Shown: piece by piece, positions 23,256 to 36,589 of the stretch
How positions within the stretch are numbered: the stretch's first letter is position 1
Layout of the letters: the number at the start of each line of letters is the position of its first letter
DNA from: Ancylostoma caninum
Taxonomy: Eukaryota > Nematoda > Chromadorea > Rhabditida > Ancylostomatidae
Assembly: GCA_037903475.1 (NCBI GenBank)
Contig: JBAJFG010000561.1
Coordinates: 372,001 to 436,000 of the forward strand
Length of the DNA: 64,000 nucleotides
Direction: 5' to 3'
Translations under genes and position numbers: made by a program
The notes under the pieces: generated by a model
Databases searched by the model: none
What the model was told of the DNA's origin: nothing
What the model saw: the letters and a program-made list of their open reading frames with translations, nothing else

Positions 23256-25082
23256 CGAACAACCATTCGAAACGCACGCTTCTGGCCTCTAGTTTTCAAC
23301 GTTCCTCAATCAGTGCAAAAATTACTCAATTCTTTGATCGTTCATAACTCCTTTCTGCACGCAGTCTGGCTCGAAGAATTTGTGCACTAGAATTGACATT
23401 CCATCGCACACGGCTTCTCAAAGCCGAGACTGGTTCCCAGAGCGACCTCCTATCGGAAAGCATTCGAATTGTTCGGTCCTACGTTATGTCGAAAAAATCG
23501 CTTGTATTTCCGCATTATTGAAGGGTGCCAAAATCCTGCGATATTTCTTAGAAGTCGCTTCTATGTTCAGGAGAGTTGATTTCTCAAAGTGCTGCCGAAG
23601 ACCCACTTTTCGCTTCTCCAAAGCTTTCTCACCCCGCAATAAAGCCCATTTCGATGGAAATTTCCCGCAAACCATAATGGAACTGCTTGTCCCCCTGTCG
23701 ACTGGTGCTCTGCCATGCATGCAGTGAACGCTCCATTAGTGGTTCTCATCGCGAGTAGTGTTGGGTAAACAAATGCTTTGATCACTCTTCGGTGCATAAT
23801 CTCGAGCTAAAACTCTTGATTAATTAAGCTTTTTTGGAAAATAAAAAATAGCACTAAATAAACGGTTAAACCATTGACGACCACACGTATCTTCGCGGAT
23901 CTGGCGCGTGGGACCAACCCCTCCCCCCTCTTTCAAGAGTGCGGACTCCGCACACTTCCACACTGTAAGAGGATTGAGGCTGCAAGAGTTCGTTCTGCAG
24001 AAATAAGTCGAACTCTATTCGCAGAAGGCTACTTATATCATCGCATTGGAAAAGGGAAGAATCTGAGCGCTTTTTAATTCCTAAGAAATTTGTGACAGTG
24101 TGTTGGTGTTTCGAGTTCTGCAAGGAACGGTTCCGGAAGTATATCTTTCCGTATAGTTCTACCCAGACCAATTAGAGAGTGAAAGATGTATTGTAAATAA
24201 TTCAGTGTAGCAAATGTGGCTTTTCTTGAGATTATTACTACGCCAGAAATATTATGCAATCTTCCTCGATTTCCAAATTCCATTCTTTTCATGACATTCG
24301 TCGCAATAAAGAAGAAACCTTTCTCAAACCACAGTTATTTGAAACATTGTTAGGGAGTATTGTAGTCATATTTCATATGAAAATGTAGCAAAACAGTTCG
24401 AAGATTAGGTGATGGAAAGGCCGCGGCTCACCGGAGAACCGCACGGTCCTACGCGACTAAAAAGCGCAGCTCACCTGTGGTTACTGTACGGTTGTCAGCT
24501 CACATGTGGTTACTGTACGGTTGTCAATGGGTCTTAGATAATTGAGCGTATAACTCACATGGAACGTGAGACATGAATGGCACTGATCGAGACGTGTACA
24601 GCGAAGCTGTACCCGCATATAGTCTTTGTTGATGAAGGGTGGGTGCTGCTGCTGCAGTGACTCTGCGGAGTTGAGTTCTTTTCTACATGCAGCTTTGCAG
24701 GAAAGCTTCGAGGACGATAAAAAGGGCAACATCACGGGATTGTACACACTGATCAAAGCATTGAGGCATTCACATCATCGATGCCGGGAATCTTTTCAAA
24801 TCGTTTCACTGTTATAATTTATACAATTTCGTACATAAATTTTATCATCTGGAAAATGTGTTGAACTCTCATTCCAACTTCTTTTTTCCCAATTTTTTTT
24901 TCATAAGTTAGTGGATTTTGGATAGTTATTCTATCTAATCGTCATTCTCCTTTTAAAATTCTCATATAGAGAACCCTCCTTATCTATCCGATGTTCGGTT
25001 CCTGCCGCGCTTCTCAGGCTAAGCTTGAGGCAGCACCCACTCATATTTTCGTGTCCAAAGTTTTTCTTGATTTTGGGGTTTT

Positions 25083-25151
25083 CATCACATTTTTTCAACC
25101 TACCTTCGTATATGAGAACTCATATACGAGGTAGGTTGAAAAAATGTGATG
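25083..25151. repeat. Long near-perfect hairpin, right arm
   Basis: Mirror of 7205-7273. Confidence 0.85.
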
Positions 25152-25464
25152 AAAGGGTGAGTTGAAAAAATTCCGGAATGACAATGAAAACAAAAAACTC
25201 AGGTCTTGGGTTATTCTTAGCACAATCCTATCGAAGCTCAGCACCCTTGGTTCCATCTGTTTTCTGCTTTTAATTCTTTCTCTGCGAAGGATTTCTTCGA
25301 GTTCCTCAGAACAACCTCACATGACCTAGTATAATTAATCATTCTATTTTTTTTTGATTTTTTTTGAGCAGGAAGGCTCTCAGCTCTGAGGAAAGGCAGA
25401 GGCGTTAGCAAGCCAGTGTTAAAGAACCAGTGGATGAGTGAGATATTTCATTTTTATTTTTCAA

Positions 25465-26476
25465 CTAGCTGCCGTACCCGGCTTCGCTCGGGTGTTCTAC
25501 TACCTTGTCTACATCACACTGCTGAGGCCAATTACTGTCACATAAATTCATTAAAACATTAAAGTCTCCAATTTTTGGTGGTCAGCATGTTAGCAAAGCC
25601 CAAGTGACCCTTCCCCTTCGACTTGTGGGCGAAATGTTAGCAAAGCCATTTCGATGATATTGAATCGATGCATTCAAAGTGGTTGTCATATTCATATTCA
25701 GCGTTTCGAGGTACCCCAAGAGATATGTCTTCACCGCTCCATTGGGCAGAAGAGACAAAAATCAAAGAACTCGATATATCGATATTTCGTGCAAAATGAT
25801 TGTCATATGCGTGTTGAAGGACCCCAATAGGCACGTCCATGTCCGTCCCCGAGCGAAGATGGAAAAAAAATCAATAACATGAATGAATCGATATTTCGAG
25901 CAAAGTGGTTGTCATACTGGTGTTCAGAGTATTGAGAAACCCCAGTAAAGACGACCTTGTCCGTCCCCGAGCGAAAAGGGAGAAGTCGATAAAATCAATA
26001 AATCAATATTTCATGCAAAATGGTTGTCGTATTCGTATTCAGCGTATTAAGGAACCCCAGGATACATGTCTGCACAGCTCCATTGGGGAGAAGAGACAAA
26101 AATCAATAAAATCGGTAAATCAATATTTCGTGCAAAATGGTTGCCATGTTCGTGTTCAGCGCATTGAGATACCTCAGTAGACATGTCTTTACCAACCCGT
26201 GGGTAAGAATAGCGAAAAATAAATAAAATCAATGGATCAATATTTCGTGCAAAATGGTTGCCATATTCGTATTCAGTGTATTAAAGAACCCCAGAAGACG
26301 GCTGCGTGACCTTTTGGACCCTACAGTAATTACAGGGCGGAGACGCTGCGATGCGTGTGCCGCCGCCGATGGGGCCGAGGCCCGAAGAAATGTGGACGAG
26401 CTCTCCAGGATACGCTGGACTTTCGAAAATGTCTATACGCTACGACTCTATATTCTCCACGGAAATACCTACCTAG
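25465..26476 (-). mobile_element. Helitron-like element with about 117-bp repeats, right arm
   Basis: Mirror of 5880-6891. The CTAG terminus is at 25465-25468 and the hairpin at 25476-25493. Confidence 0.6.
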
Positions 26477-27070
26477 AATGAAGACTGCTTTATTCCAATT
26501 CTACCAATATATATAAGACAAACTTTGGACAATTATAAAGAGCAAGACCGACTCTATCTGTACCCTAAAAAGGCTTCCTCAACTACCCTTTTTGTGGTTT
26601 CTGCAGACGGAATTGTACGATGAGGCAAAACATGGTTTTCGTGCTCTCTCGATTTTTAGACTATTTTTTGCCCTAATAGGTCAAAAGCCAGATTTGGCGT
26701 TAGCTTTGCATTTGGCAAGGTAGTCGCGTTGTAAGCGCGCAGAAGCTGTGACTAGAGAAACACTTCCAGAACGATAGGAATTTTCAACTTTGACCAGGTT
26801 ATGGTCATGAAACTTCTCATATACGAAAGCATAGTTTTTGAGGCTGGACAAGAATTTCGAAACAATCCATAAGAATGTCAGCAGCTAGGTTGGGCGCAAC
26901 TAAATCACTGGTCGCTCTGCCTTCTTGGCAGCCAAATCATAATATAACGAATCGAAACTCGCTCATTCAAAAATCCGCACCATTTCGCGGCGGGACGCGT
27001 GGGAAAGCGCGCAGTCCTATGAGTCAACGGGCGTACTGAGAAGCAAAAGTTTCTCTACATACAATCCGTT

Positions 27071-28764
27071 GACGTCTATTGGCGGTTTCGAGGAAGGGAT
27101 CCACCGATTTGAGGAGGTCGTAGGGAACCCATGTCGCTTAGGGATTTCGGAGATGGGATCCTCCGAGTCGAGGAGGTCGTAGGGAACCCGCGTCTCATAG
27201 CTACTTCAAGAAGGGGATCCTCCGAATTGAGGAGGTCGTAGGTAACCCACGTCGCTTAGGGATTTCGGGGAAGGGATCATCCGAGTTGAGGAGGTCGCAG
27301 GGAACCCGCGTCCTTCGGGGATTCCGAGGAGGGGATGCTCCGAGTTCATTAGCTCGGGGAACCTGCGTCTCTTGGGGGTTTCGAGGGGGGGGGGACCTCC
27401 GTGTTGAGGAGGTCGCAGGGAACCCGCTTCGCTTGGGGATTTCGGAGAAGGGATCCTCCGAGTTGAGGAGGTCGTAGGGAACCCACGTCGCTTGTGAATT
27501 TCAAGGAGGGGGACCTCCGAGATGAGGAGGTCGTAGGGAACCCGCGTCTTATAACTACTTCGAGGAGGGGATTCCTGAGTTAGGAAGGCTGCACGGAACC
27601 CGCGGCGCATAGGGATTTCGGAGAGGGGATCCTCCGAGTTGAGGAGAACCCGCGCCCTTCGGGGATTCCGAGTTTATGAGCTCGGGGGAACCCGCGTCTC
27701 TTGGGGGTTTCAGGGGGGGGACCTCCAAGTTGAGGAGGTCGCAGGGAACCCGCGTCCTTCGGGGATTCCGAGGAGGGGATGCTCCGAGTTCATTAGCTCG
27801 GGGAACCTGCGTCTCTTAGGGGTTTCGAGGGGGGGGGACCTCCAAGTTGAGGAGGTCGCAGGGAACCCGCGTCCTTCGGGGATTCCGAGGAGGGGATGCT
27901 CCGAGTTCATTAGCTCGGGGAACCTGCGTCTCTTGGGGGTTTCGAGGGGGGGGGGGACCTCCGTGTTGAGGAGGTCGCAGGGAACCCGCTTCGCTTGGGG
28001 ATTTCGGAGAAGGGATCCTCCGAGTTGAGGAGGTCGTAGGGAACCCACGTCGCTTGTGAATTTCAAGGAGGGGGACCTCCGAGATGAGGAGGTCGTAGGG
28101 AACCCGCGTCTTATAACTACTTCGAGGAGGGGATTCCTGAGTTAGGAAGGCTGCACGGAACCCGCGGCGCATAGGGATTTCGGAGAGGGGATCCTCCGAG
28201 TTGAGGAGAACCCGCGCCCTTCGGGGATTCCGAGTTTATGAGCTCGGGGGAACCCGCGTCTCTTGGGGGTTTCGAGGAGGGGATCCTTCGAGTCGAGGAG
28301 GTCGTAGGGAACCCGCTTCGCTTGGGGATTTCGGAGAAGGGATCCTCCGAGTTCATTAGCTCGGGGAACCTGCGTCTCTTAGGGGTTTCGAGGGGGGGGG
28401 ACCTCCAAGTTGAGGAGGTCGCAGGGAACCCGCGTCCTTCGGGGATTCCGAGGAGGGGATGCTCCGAGTTCATTAGCTCGGGGAACCTGCGTCTCTTAGG
28501 GGTTTCGAGGGGGGACCTCCAAGTTGAGGAGGTCACAGGGAACCCGCGTCTTATAACTACTTCGAGGAGGGGATCCTTGAGTTAGGAAGGCTGGACGGAA
28601 CCCGCGGCGCATGACTATTTCGGAGAGGGATCCTCCAAGTTGAAAAGGCTGAAGAGAACTGGCGGCGCATAGGGATTTCGAGGATGGGATCCTCGAAATT
28701 GGGGAGCTCGGAGAGAGCCTACAACCCTTGGGGATTTCGAGGAGAAATAGTGAAGAGAAATAGT
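27071..28764. repeat. 59-bp minisatellite B, right arm
   Basis: Mirror of 3600-5285 but not identical. Around 28.25-28.6 kb the order and sequence of units differ from the left arm, with local insertions and deletions that account for the 8-bp net offset between arms. This is the expected behaviour of tandem repeats evolving by slippage or unequal exchange. Confidence 0.9.
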
Positions 28765-28795
28765 AACACAAGTCTATGAACTTATTTAATAATAA

Positions 28796-29890
28796 CCAGC
28801 CTGATCGTCCGGCTAACGCCGGACTCTCAGGCTTCTTTTCGTGCTCGCTTCGCTCGCATATTTTCATTGTCCTCAGATAAGATTAATGCAGATGGATGAA
28901 CAGACACCATCCACAGAGAAGCATTCTTTACCGCGGTTCATGGAACCATTGACCCACTATGGACAGCTCCTTTCCAACAATTTGTGGTGCCGCATTTCGG
29001 TTGAAGTAAATAGTAAAAATTGACCGAGTAAGTGCAAACTGGGATTGGACCTGAACACCGGTGCACCCTTATCTCACCGTTGGAACCTGCCTCCAAAGGT
29101 TCTTCCCGTTTTGGACGCCGGCGCACACTTGTCACGCCGTTGGAGCCGACTCCAGGCGTTTTCCCACTTTCGGAAACCGGCGCACCCTTATCACACCTTT
29201 GGACTCCACGTGTTTCCCCGCTTTTGGACGCCGACGCACCCTTATCACGCCGTTGGACCCGACTCCAGGCGTTTCTCCACTTTTCGACGCCGGCGCACCC
29301 TTATCACACCGTTGAACCCGACTCCAAGCGTTTCCCCACTTTTGGACGCCGGCGCACCCTTATCACACCGTTGGACCCGACTGTGGGCGTTTTCCCACTT
29401 TTCGACGCCGGCGCACCCTTATCACACCGTTGGACCCGACTCCAGGTGTCTTCCCGCTTTTGGATGGCGGCGCTCCCTTATCACGCCGTTGGACTTGACT
29501 TCAGACGTTTCCTCACTTATGGACGCCGGAGCATCCTTATCACACCCCCAGCCCACCTCCAAGACTACACTAAGGCCTAATCCTCATCCTCGTCGTTCCT
29601 CGTCCGCCTCGTTCCTCCTCTTCATTATAAAGGCAACCTATCCGTCTCTCTCCTTTTATACGGTTCTGTAATCACAGGCCTATCTCATTCATTCCGACTG
29701 TGATGAAAACAACAGTCGGACATTAACATGTCTGAACATGACTGGCGTGGCCCGAAACACCTCTAATTCAAGGTAAAAATCGAAATTTACCACATTTTCG
29801 TACATAACTCGATGCGCTGAACACAATGGTGTAGGTATTTTTCGTTTTCGATGGCTGGTTCTCGTGCACACACACACACACACACACACA
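28796..29890 (-). mobile_element. Helitron-like element with (TG)n and 59-bp array A, right arm
   Basis: Mirror of 2474-3568. The CTGG end is at 28796-28799 (as CCAG on plus), the hairpin at 28808-28823, the 59-bp array at about 29059-29549 and a CA/TG tract at 29867-29890. The flank next to the array (about 28944-29024) carries three substitutions relative to the left arm. Confidence 0.6.
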
Positions 29891-31363
29891 TGAACTGCCA
29901 ATTAAGAAGAAGTATGATCCATAATCCAACGACAATAATCCCACTGGTTACGGAACAGCCATGAGGGGTTCTTAAAGTAATGTGAGTAAAGACATACGTC
30001 GCTCAGTGCAGAGGTTCACTCCCAATACGAGGTTAAGATGTTCTCATGCATCGAGTCCAATTGCTTAGAAAAGGTTCTCTCGGAGGGGTTAGATGGCACT
30101 TGCAACTTGATTAGTCGTCGAATGTCAAACTGGCCAGTGACATTGTCATTTGAAGTACTTATTTTGACTTGACTGTGGTGAACTCCTCATACCACCATTG
30201 AATTTTTGATTATTGGCAGAAGGGGTGATCCTAGGATTTGAAGACTTTGCCTAAATGATTTGCATGCTTCAGGTGAAGTTTGAAGACATAGTGACCAAGT
30301 TGAAGCGAGTTGGAGCGAACATTTTCTTCTGAGGAGGAAAATTACATAGTATTGATTACTTTCTGTATTGCGACTGCGCTTACATTAGGGTTTGGATTGA
30401 TCAATACTGTGATAAAATATTGGCCTTTGAAGCGAACAAGACCATAAGGTCTACTCAGGAGACGCAACAACTGTGGTTTTCATAAAAGCTGAACGGCCTC
30501 GATGATTAAGGCGTTTTCCACAACATATGTTGGATTAAAAAAAGGGCGTGGATGAACAATTTACTGGAGTCGGATTTCGGTGTTTAACTACTGCACCGAC
30601 AGGACGTAGGATATGGTTAGACTGTGGATTTCGGATTTGGATGGTGGTGTTGCTGAACAACAGAAGTAAAATTTGCGGAATTAATGCAATGAAGGGCGAG
30701 CCTGGGATGGAATGTGAAACATGGCTAAGTTCGAGATGTGCGGGATTTTCGTTTTTCTGTTGTTTTGATTTCCAGTTAAATGTTGATGCCTTCTTGTTTG
30801 GCTTGAGGAAACGAAGAGCTTTGAGAAGTTCGCAACATGTGCAACTGAGTACGGAAGACTGTACCAATCTACTGCGCACGTTGAAGAAAGTTCCGTCGGC
30901 GTGTTGAAGGAAAGTAGCGGATGTGCGCCTAACATTAGTTCGTAATCTGTTCAAAAATTCTGGGCTTTTATATTTATTGGAGCACTGCGCACTGTCTAAT
31001 AACGTTAATATCTGTGGAACAGTTGTTGCACTTGAGCAGTAAAAGAAATTCTTTCTGGTAGAAGCTTCAGAGTTATCAATGACAAAGTTGCTGAATCCGG
31101 GAAACCATTACTGAATGGTTCCTTCTGACGTTGCATCCTAGCACGCATGAGGCGCAGATTTCTCAACAGCTTTGGCCACTTTTATTTCGTGATAAATTCA
31201 TTAAGAAGAAGGTGTAAAAATACTATTTTGTATCAAGTGAGTGCTTTTTTTCCTGAGCGGAAAGAGGGTAGAACACACAGCTTCAGGAAAGGTACGCGAA
31301 CTTATTCTTGCACCCAGTAGTTTCGACATGAACCTCAAGTGGCTGCCACATCCACACTTTCTA

Positions 31364-31383
31364 GCGTCCCGTAGGGGCGCTAG
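31364..31383 (+). mobile_element. Helitron-like 3' end (CTAG type), right arm
   Basis: Mirror of 981-1000: hairpin followed by CTAG|T. The sequence outward of it (about 31259-31329) is the most divergent patch between the arms. Confidence 0.55.
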
Positions 31384-31649
31384 TATGGCAAAAGAATGGG
31401 CAAAGTGGATTCCGAACAAAAGCACTGCCGGTCAGTGCTTCACTTGCGACACCATTTACTTTAATCCTTCTAAAAAATACTGTTGCGAAATTTTCCGGAA
31501 ACTGGGTCAGGTTTAGTGATGAGAAGACATTGTTTGTTAAAATGGAGTTTTGTTTTGTTTGTTTCGCTGAGGGAGATCTGGATAAATCCAACAAACTTCG
31601 ACATCTCAGAAAAAGCTGATTTTTTTTCTAATAGATGAAATATTGCTCT

Positions 31650-34600
31650 ATATTGCTCTATTGCTATATATTTATATACATATATATATATATACTTACT
31701 GTATACTTTATATATATATATATATATATATACTTACTTTGATACTTTGATGGTCCATCTTCACTGCTGGGTTGGTCTTCTCAGTGTGGACCACATTCGC
31801 TCCAGGTTCTCCTGTCTCGGGCCGCTCTCATCCAGTTCGTCAGTTCTCTTTGTTTAAACGACCTGGAAAATGTATCAGACCAGCGCGTGAAGGGTCGGCC
31901 GAGGGGTCTTTTGACGTTCAAGGGAGTCCAGAGAGTTGATCTCGTGCTCCATCTGTCGTCAGTTCGGCGCATCACGTGTCATGCCCATCGATGCTTTGCG
32001 GATGCCATGTAGTCTGTCAGGTCCTTGATCTTCGATTCCTTCCTCAAGTCTTTGCTACTGAGGCCGCATTTCCATTGCTTCCATCTATTCGTTCCCAGAT
32101 GACATCTTTCCAAGGTCCTGTATGTCGTTCTCATAGCCAAGGAGATGTTTCTGTTGTCCGTCCATGTTTCAGTAGCATAACACAGTGCCGGAAGTACCGT
32201 AGAATCAAATAAGTGAGCTCGCAGCTTCGAGTCCCTGATTTGACTTGTCGTTTCTCGAATCGTGTCCATGGCTGCCCATGCCGCTTTTCTTCTTCGCCCA
32301 ATTTCGCCTGTCTAGTCGTTCGTCATATTTACTTCACGTTCCAGGTAAACGTAGCTGTCTACTTTCCTCAAGATAATTCCATCCAGCTGTACTATTCCGT
32401 TCTCACACCACTGATTTGCCATCATCTGTGTCTTCTTCATATTCATTTCCAGCCCGATGCTTTTGCTCACATCGTTCAGCTCGTTTAGCAGCTGGTTCAT
32501 CTCTGATGTGTTGTTGCTAACAAGAACCACGTCGTCTGCGAATCGTAGGTTTGAGAGCTTCTTTCCGTCGATCGTGATACCTTTGTCTTCCCAGTTCAGT
32601 CGAGACATAGCATACTGGAGGGCTGACGTGAACAGTTTTGGCGATATTGTGTCACCTTGTCGGACACCTTTTCCGATCGGAATGCGTAGTTTTTTGTCAA
32701 ACAACTGGATTGTCGTCGTTGTTCCGACATTGCACTGCTCAAGAATGTTCACGTAAGCTGGATCTACTCCTGCATGTATGAGCGCATTCAAGACTGCATT
32801 CGTTTCGACGGAGTCGAATGCTTTTCTGTAGTCGACGAATGTGAGGATCAGAGGCATCGTGTATTCCCTGCATCTCTCAATCAGCTGGACGATAGTGTGA
32901 ATGTGGTCCATACAGCAAAAGCCTTTTCTGAAACCTGCCTGTTCTATTGGCTGGTACTCATCAAGCGTGGTTTCAAGCCGGTTCAGAATGATCTTCGTGA
33001 ACAGTTTGCATGGCATAGACAACAAAGCAATAGGGCGGTAGTTTTCGATATCTTCTTTGTCACCTTTTTTGAAGATCAACACTGTCTTGGAGCTCTTCCA
33101 CTGATCGGGAATGATGCCAGCTTCGAGATAGGAGGTAAAGTGATCTGCTAAGAGTTTATGCATTGTATATCCTCCGACTCTAAGCAAGTCCGCTGTAATG
33201 CCATCGGGTCCTGGGGCCGTCCCCTTTCTCAGCGATTGAATTGCAATTCTCACTTCCGAGACCAGAATGGGTGGTGGCTTTTCTTCTGTGGGGGATGGGC
33301 GTCTTGGGACAACCGTTGTTGAGCGGTACAGATTTGTATAAAAGTCCGTTACAATGCGTTCCATGTCCGTCCTCGTCGTTTTGGGTATTCCCTGTTTGTC
33401 TTTCAGGCACGTGGTCACAGCAGAATAGTCCGAGAGTTCTCGTCGGCATCGTTTCAGGCTTTTCCTCTGAGCGGCTGTCGAAAGTAGCTTATTTTTGCGG
33501 TGCTCTCTAAGGGATTCCTTCATGGCCGCGCGACAGGCTTTATTGATGACAACTTTCTCCAAATGCGTCGCTGCCTGATCTCTTTTGACTTCACCTCTAC
33601 GGCGCAGCAATTGTTTGGCCTTTGGGTTCAGCCTTTCTCCTCTCTGTTTGTAGTTCATCATAGCTGCTTTGGCACAAAATATCAGCCCTTTTGCTAATTC
33701 TTCATAGTCTTCTGTGGGATCTTCCTCCTTTCTCCAGTTGTATGCATTCATGGCCTTCTGCAGTTCGGATTCATCATACTCAGGAGAGCGTATAGGTGGC
33801 CCACGATGTGTGTCTCTTTTGAATATGCGATCACTGAGTCGTATCTTGGCCCGTAGCAGTCTGTGGTCGGATCCGGTGTCAAAAGAGGGTACTACTGAAG
33901 TGTCCATCAGGCTCCATCTTCGGTTCGTGAGGATGTGGTCTAGCTCTGAATGAGTTTGTCCGTTAGGACTTTCCCAGGTCCACCGTCTGTGTTGAGGCTT
34001 CTCGAAGATGGAGTTTCCATGAAACAGGTTGCAACAAGACATCAGATCTAATAGACGAAAGCCATTGTCGTTCCTAGCTTCATTTCCGTGTCGACCTAGT
34101 CTCCAGTTTCCGTCGCTTCCATTTCCTACAAGGGCGTTGAAATCCCCGCATATGTATTTGTAGTATGACTTTTCCTTCTTAACTACTGCTTCCAGCTCAG
34201 AGTAGAAGTTGTCTTTGTCCTCTTCGCTGGCAACAGAGTTAGGAGCGTAGCAGTTTACAATGGTGATGGTCGCTTTCTTCGTCGTTCGTAATCGTAGCAC
34301 AGCAATACGCGGACTCAGAATTTCGTGCGAGTGAATGCTGGGCTGTACTCTTGGGTGGATCAAGAAACCGACCCCCCCAACGTTCTTCGCGTCAATCTTT
34401 TGCCCCATTATAATCAGTTCTCCGCTTTCCATTCTTCTTGCATACGGGGTTTTCGTTTTTGTCTCTTGCAGACATATGACATCGTACCTGAGCCTCTTAG
34501 ATATGTGGAGAAGAGTTCTCAAGTCTGCGTCGGATGCGGCTGATCGGCAATTGTATGTGCAGATGTCCAAGCATTGTCCAAATCGTTTATCGGGATTTAC

Positions 34601-34900
34601 AGTGGCGCCCCGTCCCTTTCCTCTTCCGTCCTCGGCAGGGACATCTCCGGGCGCCGTGGGAGAGCATGTCCGATTTCGGGCCGGTTTTCTCTCTGTTGCG
34701 AATGTCGTGGCTTTTCTGGTGGCCTGGTTACCCCTGGAGTGCCTTGCCGGAGCTATCCAAGGGCCGCCCGTTTACGCACTACAAGTAGTGCGGTTCTGAA
34801 CTGCGTGGCCGTTTGTGCCGTTGGCCATCTCCCAGAGATGAACTCTGGTAGATGTTCACCCCTTCACCGCGATGAGGTGGCACATGAAGGGGTATATATA
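31650..34900 (-). mobile_element. RTE-type non-LTR retrotransposon (LINE)
   Basis: A minus-strand element with one long coding region (next entry). The 5' leader reaches to about 34.87-34.9 kb and the 3' end runs into TA-rich simple sequence (31670-31735), as is common for RTE elements. RTE LINEs encode an apurinic-type endonuclease and a reverse transcriptase and insert by target-primed reverse transcription. It sits immediately outside the right palindrome arm with no counterpart on the left, so it inserted after the palindrome formed or replaced older sequence. Exact ends and target-site duplication are not resolved. Confidence 0.85.
31781..34570 (-). pseudogene. RTE endonuclease-reverse transcriptase with two nonsense codons
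   Basis: One uninterrupted frame of 930 codons, broken only by TAG at 32312-32314 and TGA at 31979-31981. The first 752 codons are open. The N-terminal endonuclease shows TYNCRS (catalytic-site Asn), LQETK (Glu), CGDFNAL and GSDHRLL (the Ser-Asp-His signature). The reverse transcriptase follows with LIFKKGDKEDIENYRPIALL, FVDYRKAFDSV, GVRQGDTISPKLF and RFADDVVL (the catalytic FADD at about residues 677-680). The C-terminal part after the stops still reads AKHRWA...HVMRR and RDRRTWSECGPH, as in complete RTE proteins. No frameshift was seen, so the copy is young but probably inactive, since both stops truncate the C-terminal domain. The true start could lie upstream of the ATG used here. Confidence 0.9.
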
Positions 34901-34929
34901 TCATACTCTATATATATTACAGACTTTAT

Positions 34930-36589
34930 GTGACTTTGTGCGTGCGTGTGCACACGGGCTACCATTGGTCAGTGATGGTGATTGGTGATGATTGTGAGAT
35001 CTTATAAAAGGCTAATAACGGGTATGGTGTGGTGGAGTAGGGTAGAGAGTTGGGTGAGCAGAAGGGCTCGCGATGTGCAACGGATCTGTCGCTGGAGAAG
35101 AGGTGCGCTGGCGTCCAAAAGTGGGGAAACGCCTGGAGTTGGGTCCAACGGTGTGATAAGGGTGCGCCGAGTGCGCCGGCGTCTAAAAGTGGGGAAACGC
35201 CTGGCGTCGGGTCCAACGGTGTGATAAGGGTGCGCCGGCGTCCAAAAGTGGGGAAACGCCTGGCGTCGGGTCCAACGGTGTGCAAAGGGTGCGCCGGCGT
35301 CCAAAAGTGGGGAAACGCCTGGAGTCGGGTCCGACGGTGTGATAAGGGTGCGCCGGCGTCCAAAAGTGGGGAAACGCCTGGAGTCGGGTCCGACGGTGTG
35401 ATAAGGGTGCGCCGGCGTCCAAAAGTGGGGAAACGCCTGGAGTCGGGTCCGACGGTGTGATAAGGGTGCGCCGGCGTCCAAAAGTGGGGAAACGCCTGGA
35501 GTCGGGTCCGACGGTGTGATAAGGGTGCGCCGGCGTCCTGTGATAAGTGCGCCGGTCCAAAAGTGGGGAAACGCCTGGAGTCGGGTCCGACGGTGTGATA
35601 AGGGTGCGCCGGCGTCCAAAAGTGGGGAAACGCCTGGAGTCGGGTCCGACGGTGTGATAAGGGTGCGCCGGCGTCCAAAAGTGGGGAAACGCCTGGAGTC
35701 GGGTCCAACGGTGTGATAAGGGTGCGCCGGCGTCCAAAAGTGGGGAAACGCCTGGAGTCGGGTCCAACGGTGTGATAAGGGTGCGCCGGCGTCCAAAAGT
35801 GGGGAAACGCCTGGAGTCGGGTCCAACGGTGTGATAAGGGTGCGCCGGCGTCCAAAAGTGGGGAAACGCCTGGAGTCGGGTCCAACGGTGTGATAAGGGT
35901 GCGCCGGCGTCCAAAAGTGGGGAAACGCCTGGAGTCGGGTCCGACGGTGTGATAAGGGTGCGCCGGCGTCCAAAAGTGGGGAAACGCCTGGAGTCGGGTC
36001 CGACGGTGTGATAAGGGTGCGCCGGCGTCCAAAAGTGGGGAAACGCCTGGAGTCGGGTCCGACGGTGTGATAAGGGTGCGCCGGCTTCCACAAGTAATAA
36101 GAATCCGCTAGGCGGGTCTATTTCTGCATGAGGGTGCGCCTATCCTGTTTCAGCGGACCTCCTACCTAAATCACCTAGATGTACATAGTTTCCTTTCGTA
36201 TCCGTGTTCTTTTCCCATTCTGTTTATGTCTGAATGAATCACTCCCTCCTTTCCGTTTATATACACCGATGGACCCTTATCACTTGAATTACCACAACAA
36301 CCAGTTGAGCCTAAATCATTTCAAGATAACATTTGCCTTGAATTGGTTATACTCAGTTCTTCACGGCCAATAACTTCACTCATATGGACGAGTATAATTT
36401 CGTTCATGTGGGGGGAAAGCTACCACCTACGGGATCAAAGGTTTCTCAGGAGAGCGGTGGTTCTGCGTGGAAGGGTGCAGATTTTATCAAGGCATTTACA
36501 CTTTTGTGTTTGCTTTCAACGTGTAGTGTGCGAGCGAAGCGAGCATCAATAGAAGTCTGGAAGTCCGGCGTTAGCCGGACGGCCAGACT

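Larger units (their letters stand above)
17158..31649 (-). repeat. Right arm of giant inverted repeat (palindrome)
   Basis: Reverse complement of 716-15198, 9 bp longer overall. It carries the same elements in reverse order. Symmetry ends at 31649, where a short TATTGCTC duplication and the 3' tail of an RTE LINE begin. Confidence 0.95.

Noticed and set aside
716..31649. Palindrome as the long inverted ends of one giant transposon
   Set aside because: No transposase in the spacer, no target duplication, and arm ends lack terminal motifs; arms are a mosaic of unrelated repeats.
34959..36093. Long overlapping open frames (302-363 codons) as protein genes
   Set aside because: They are three registers of a 59-bp minisatellite with no minus-strand stop; unit length is not a multiple of 3.
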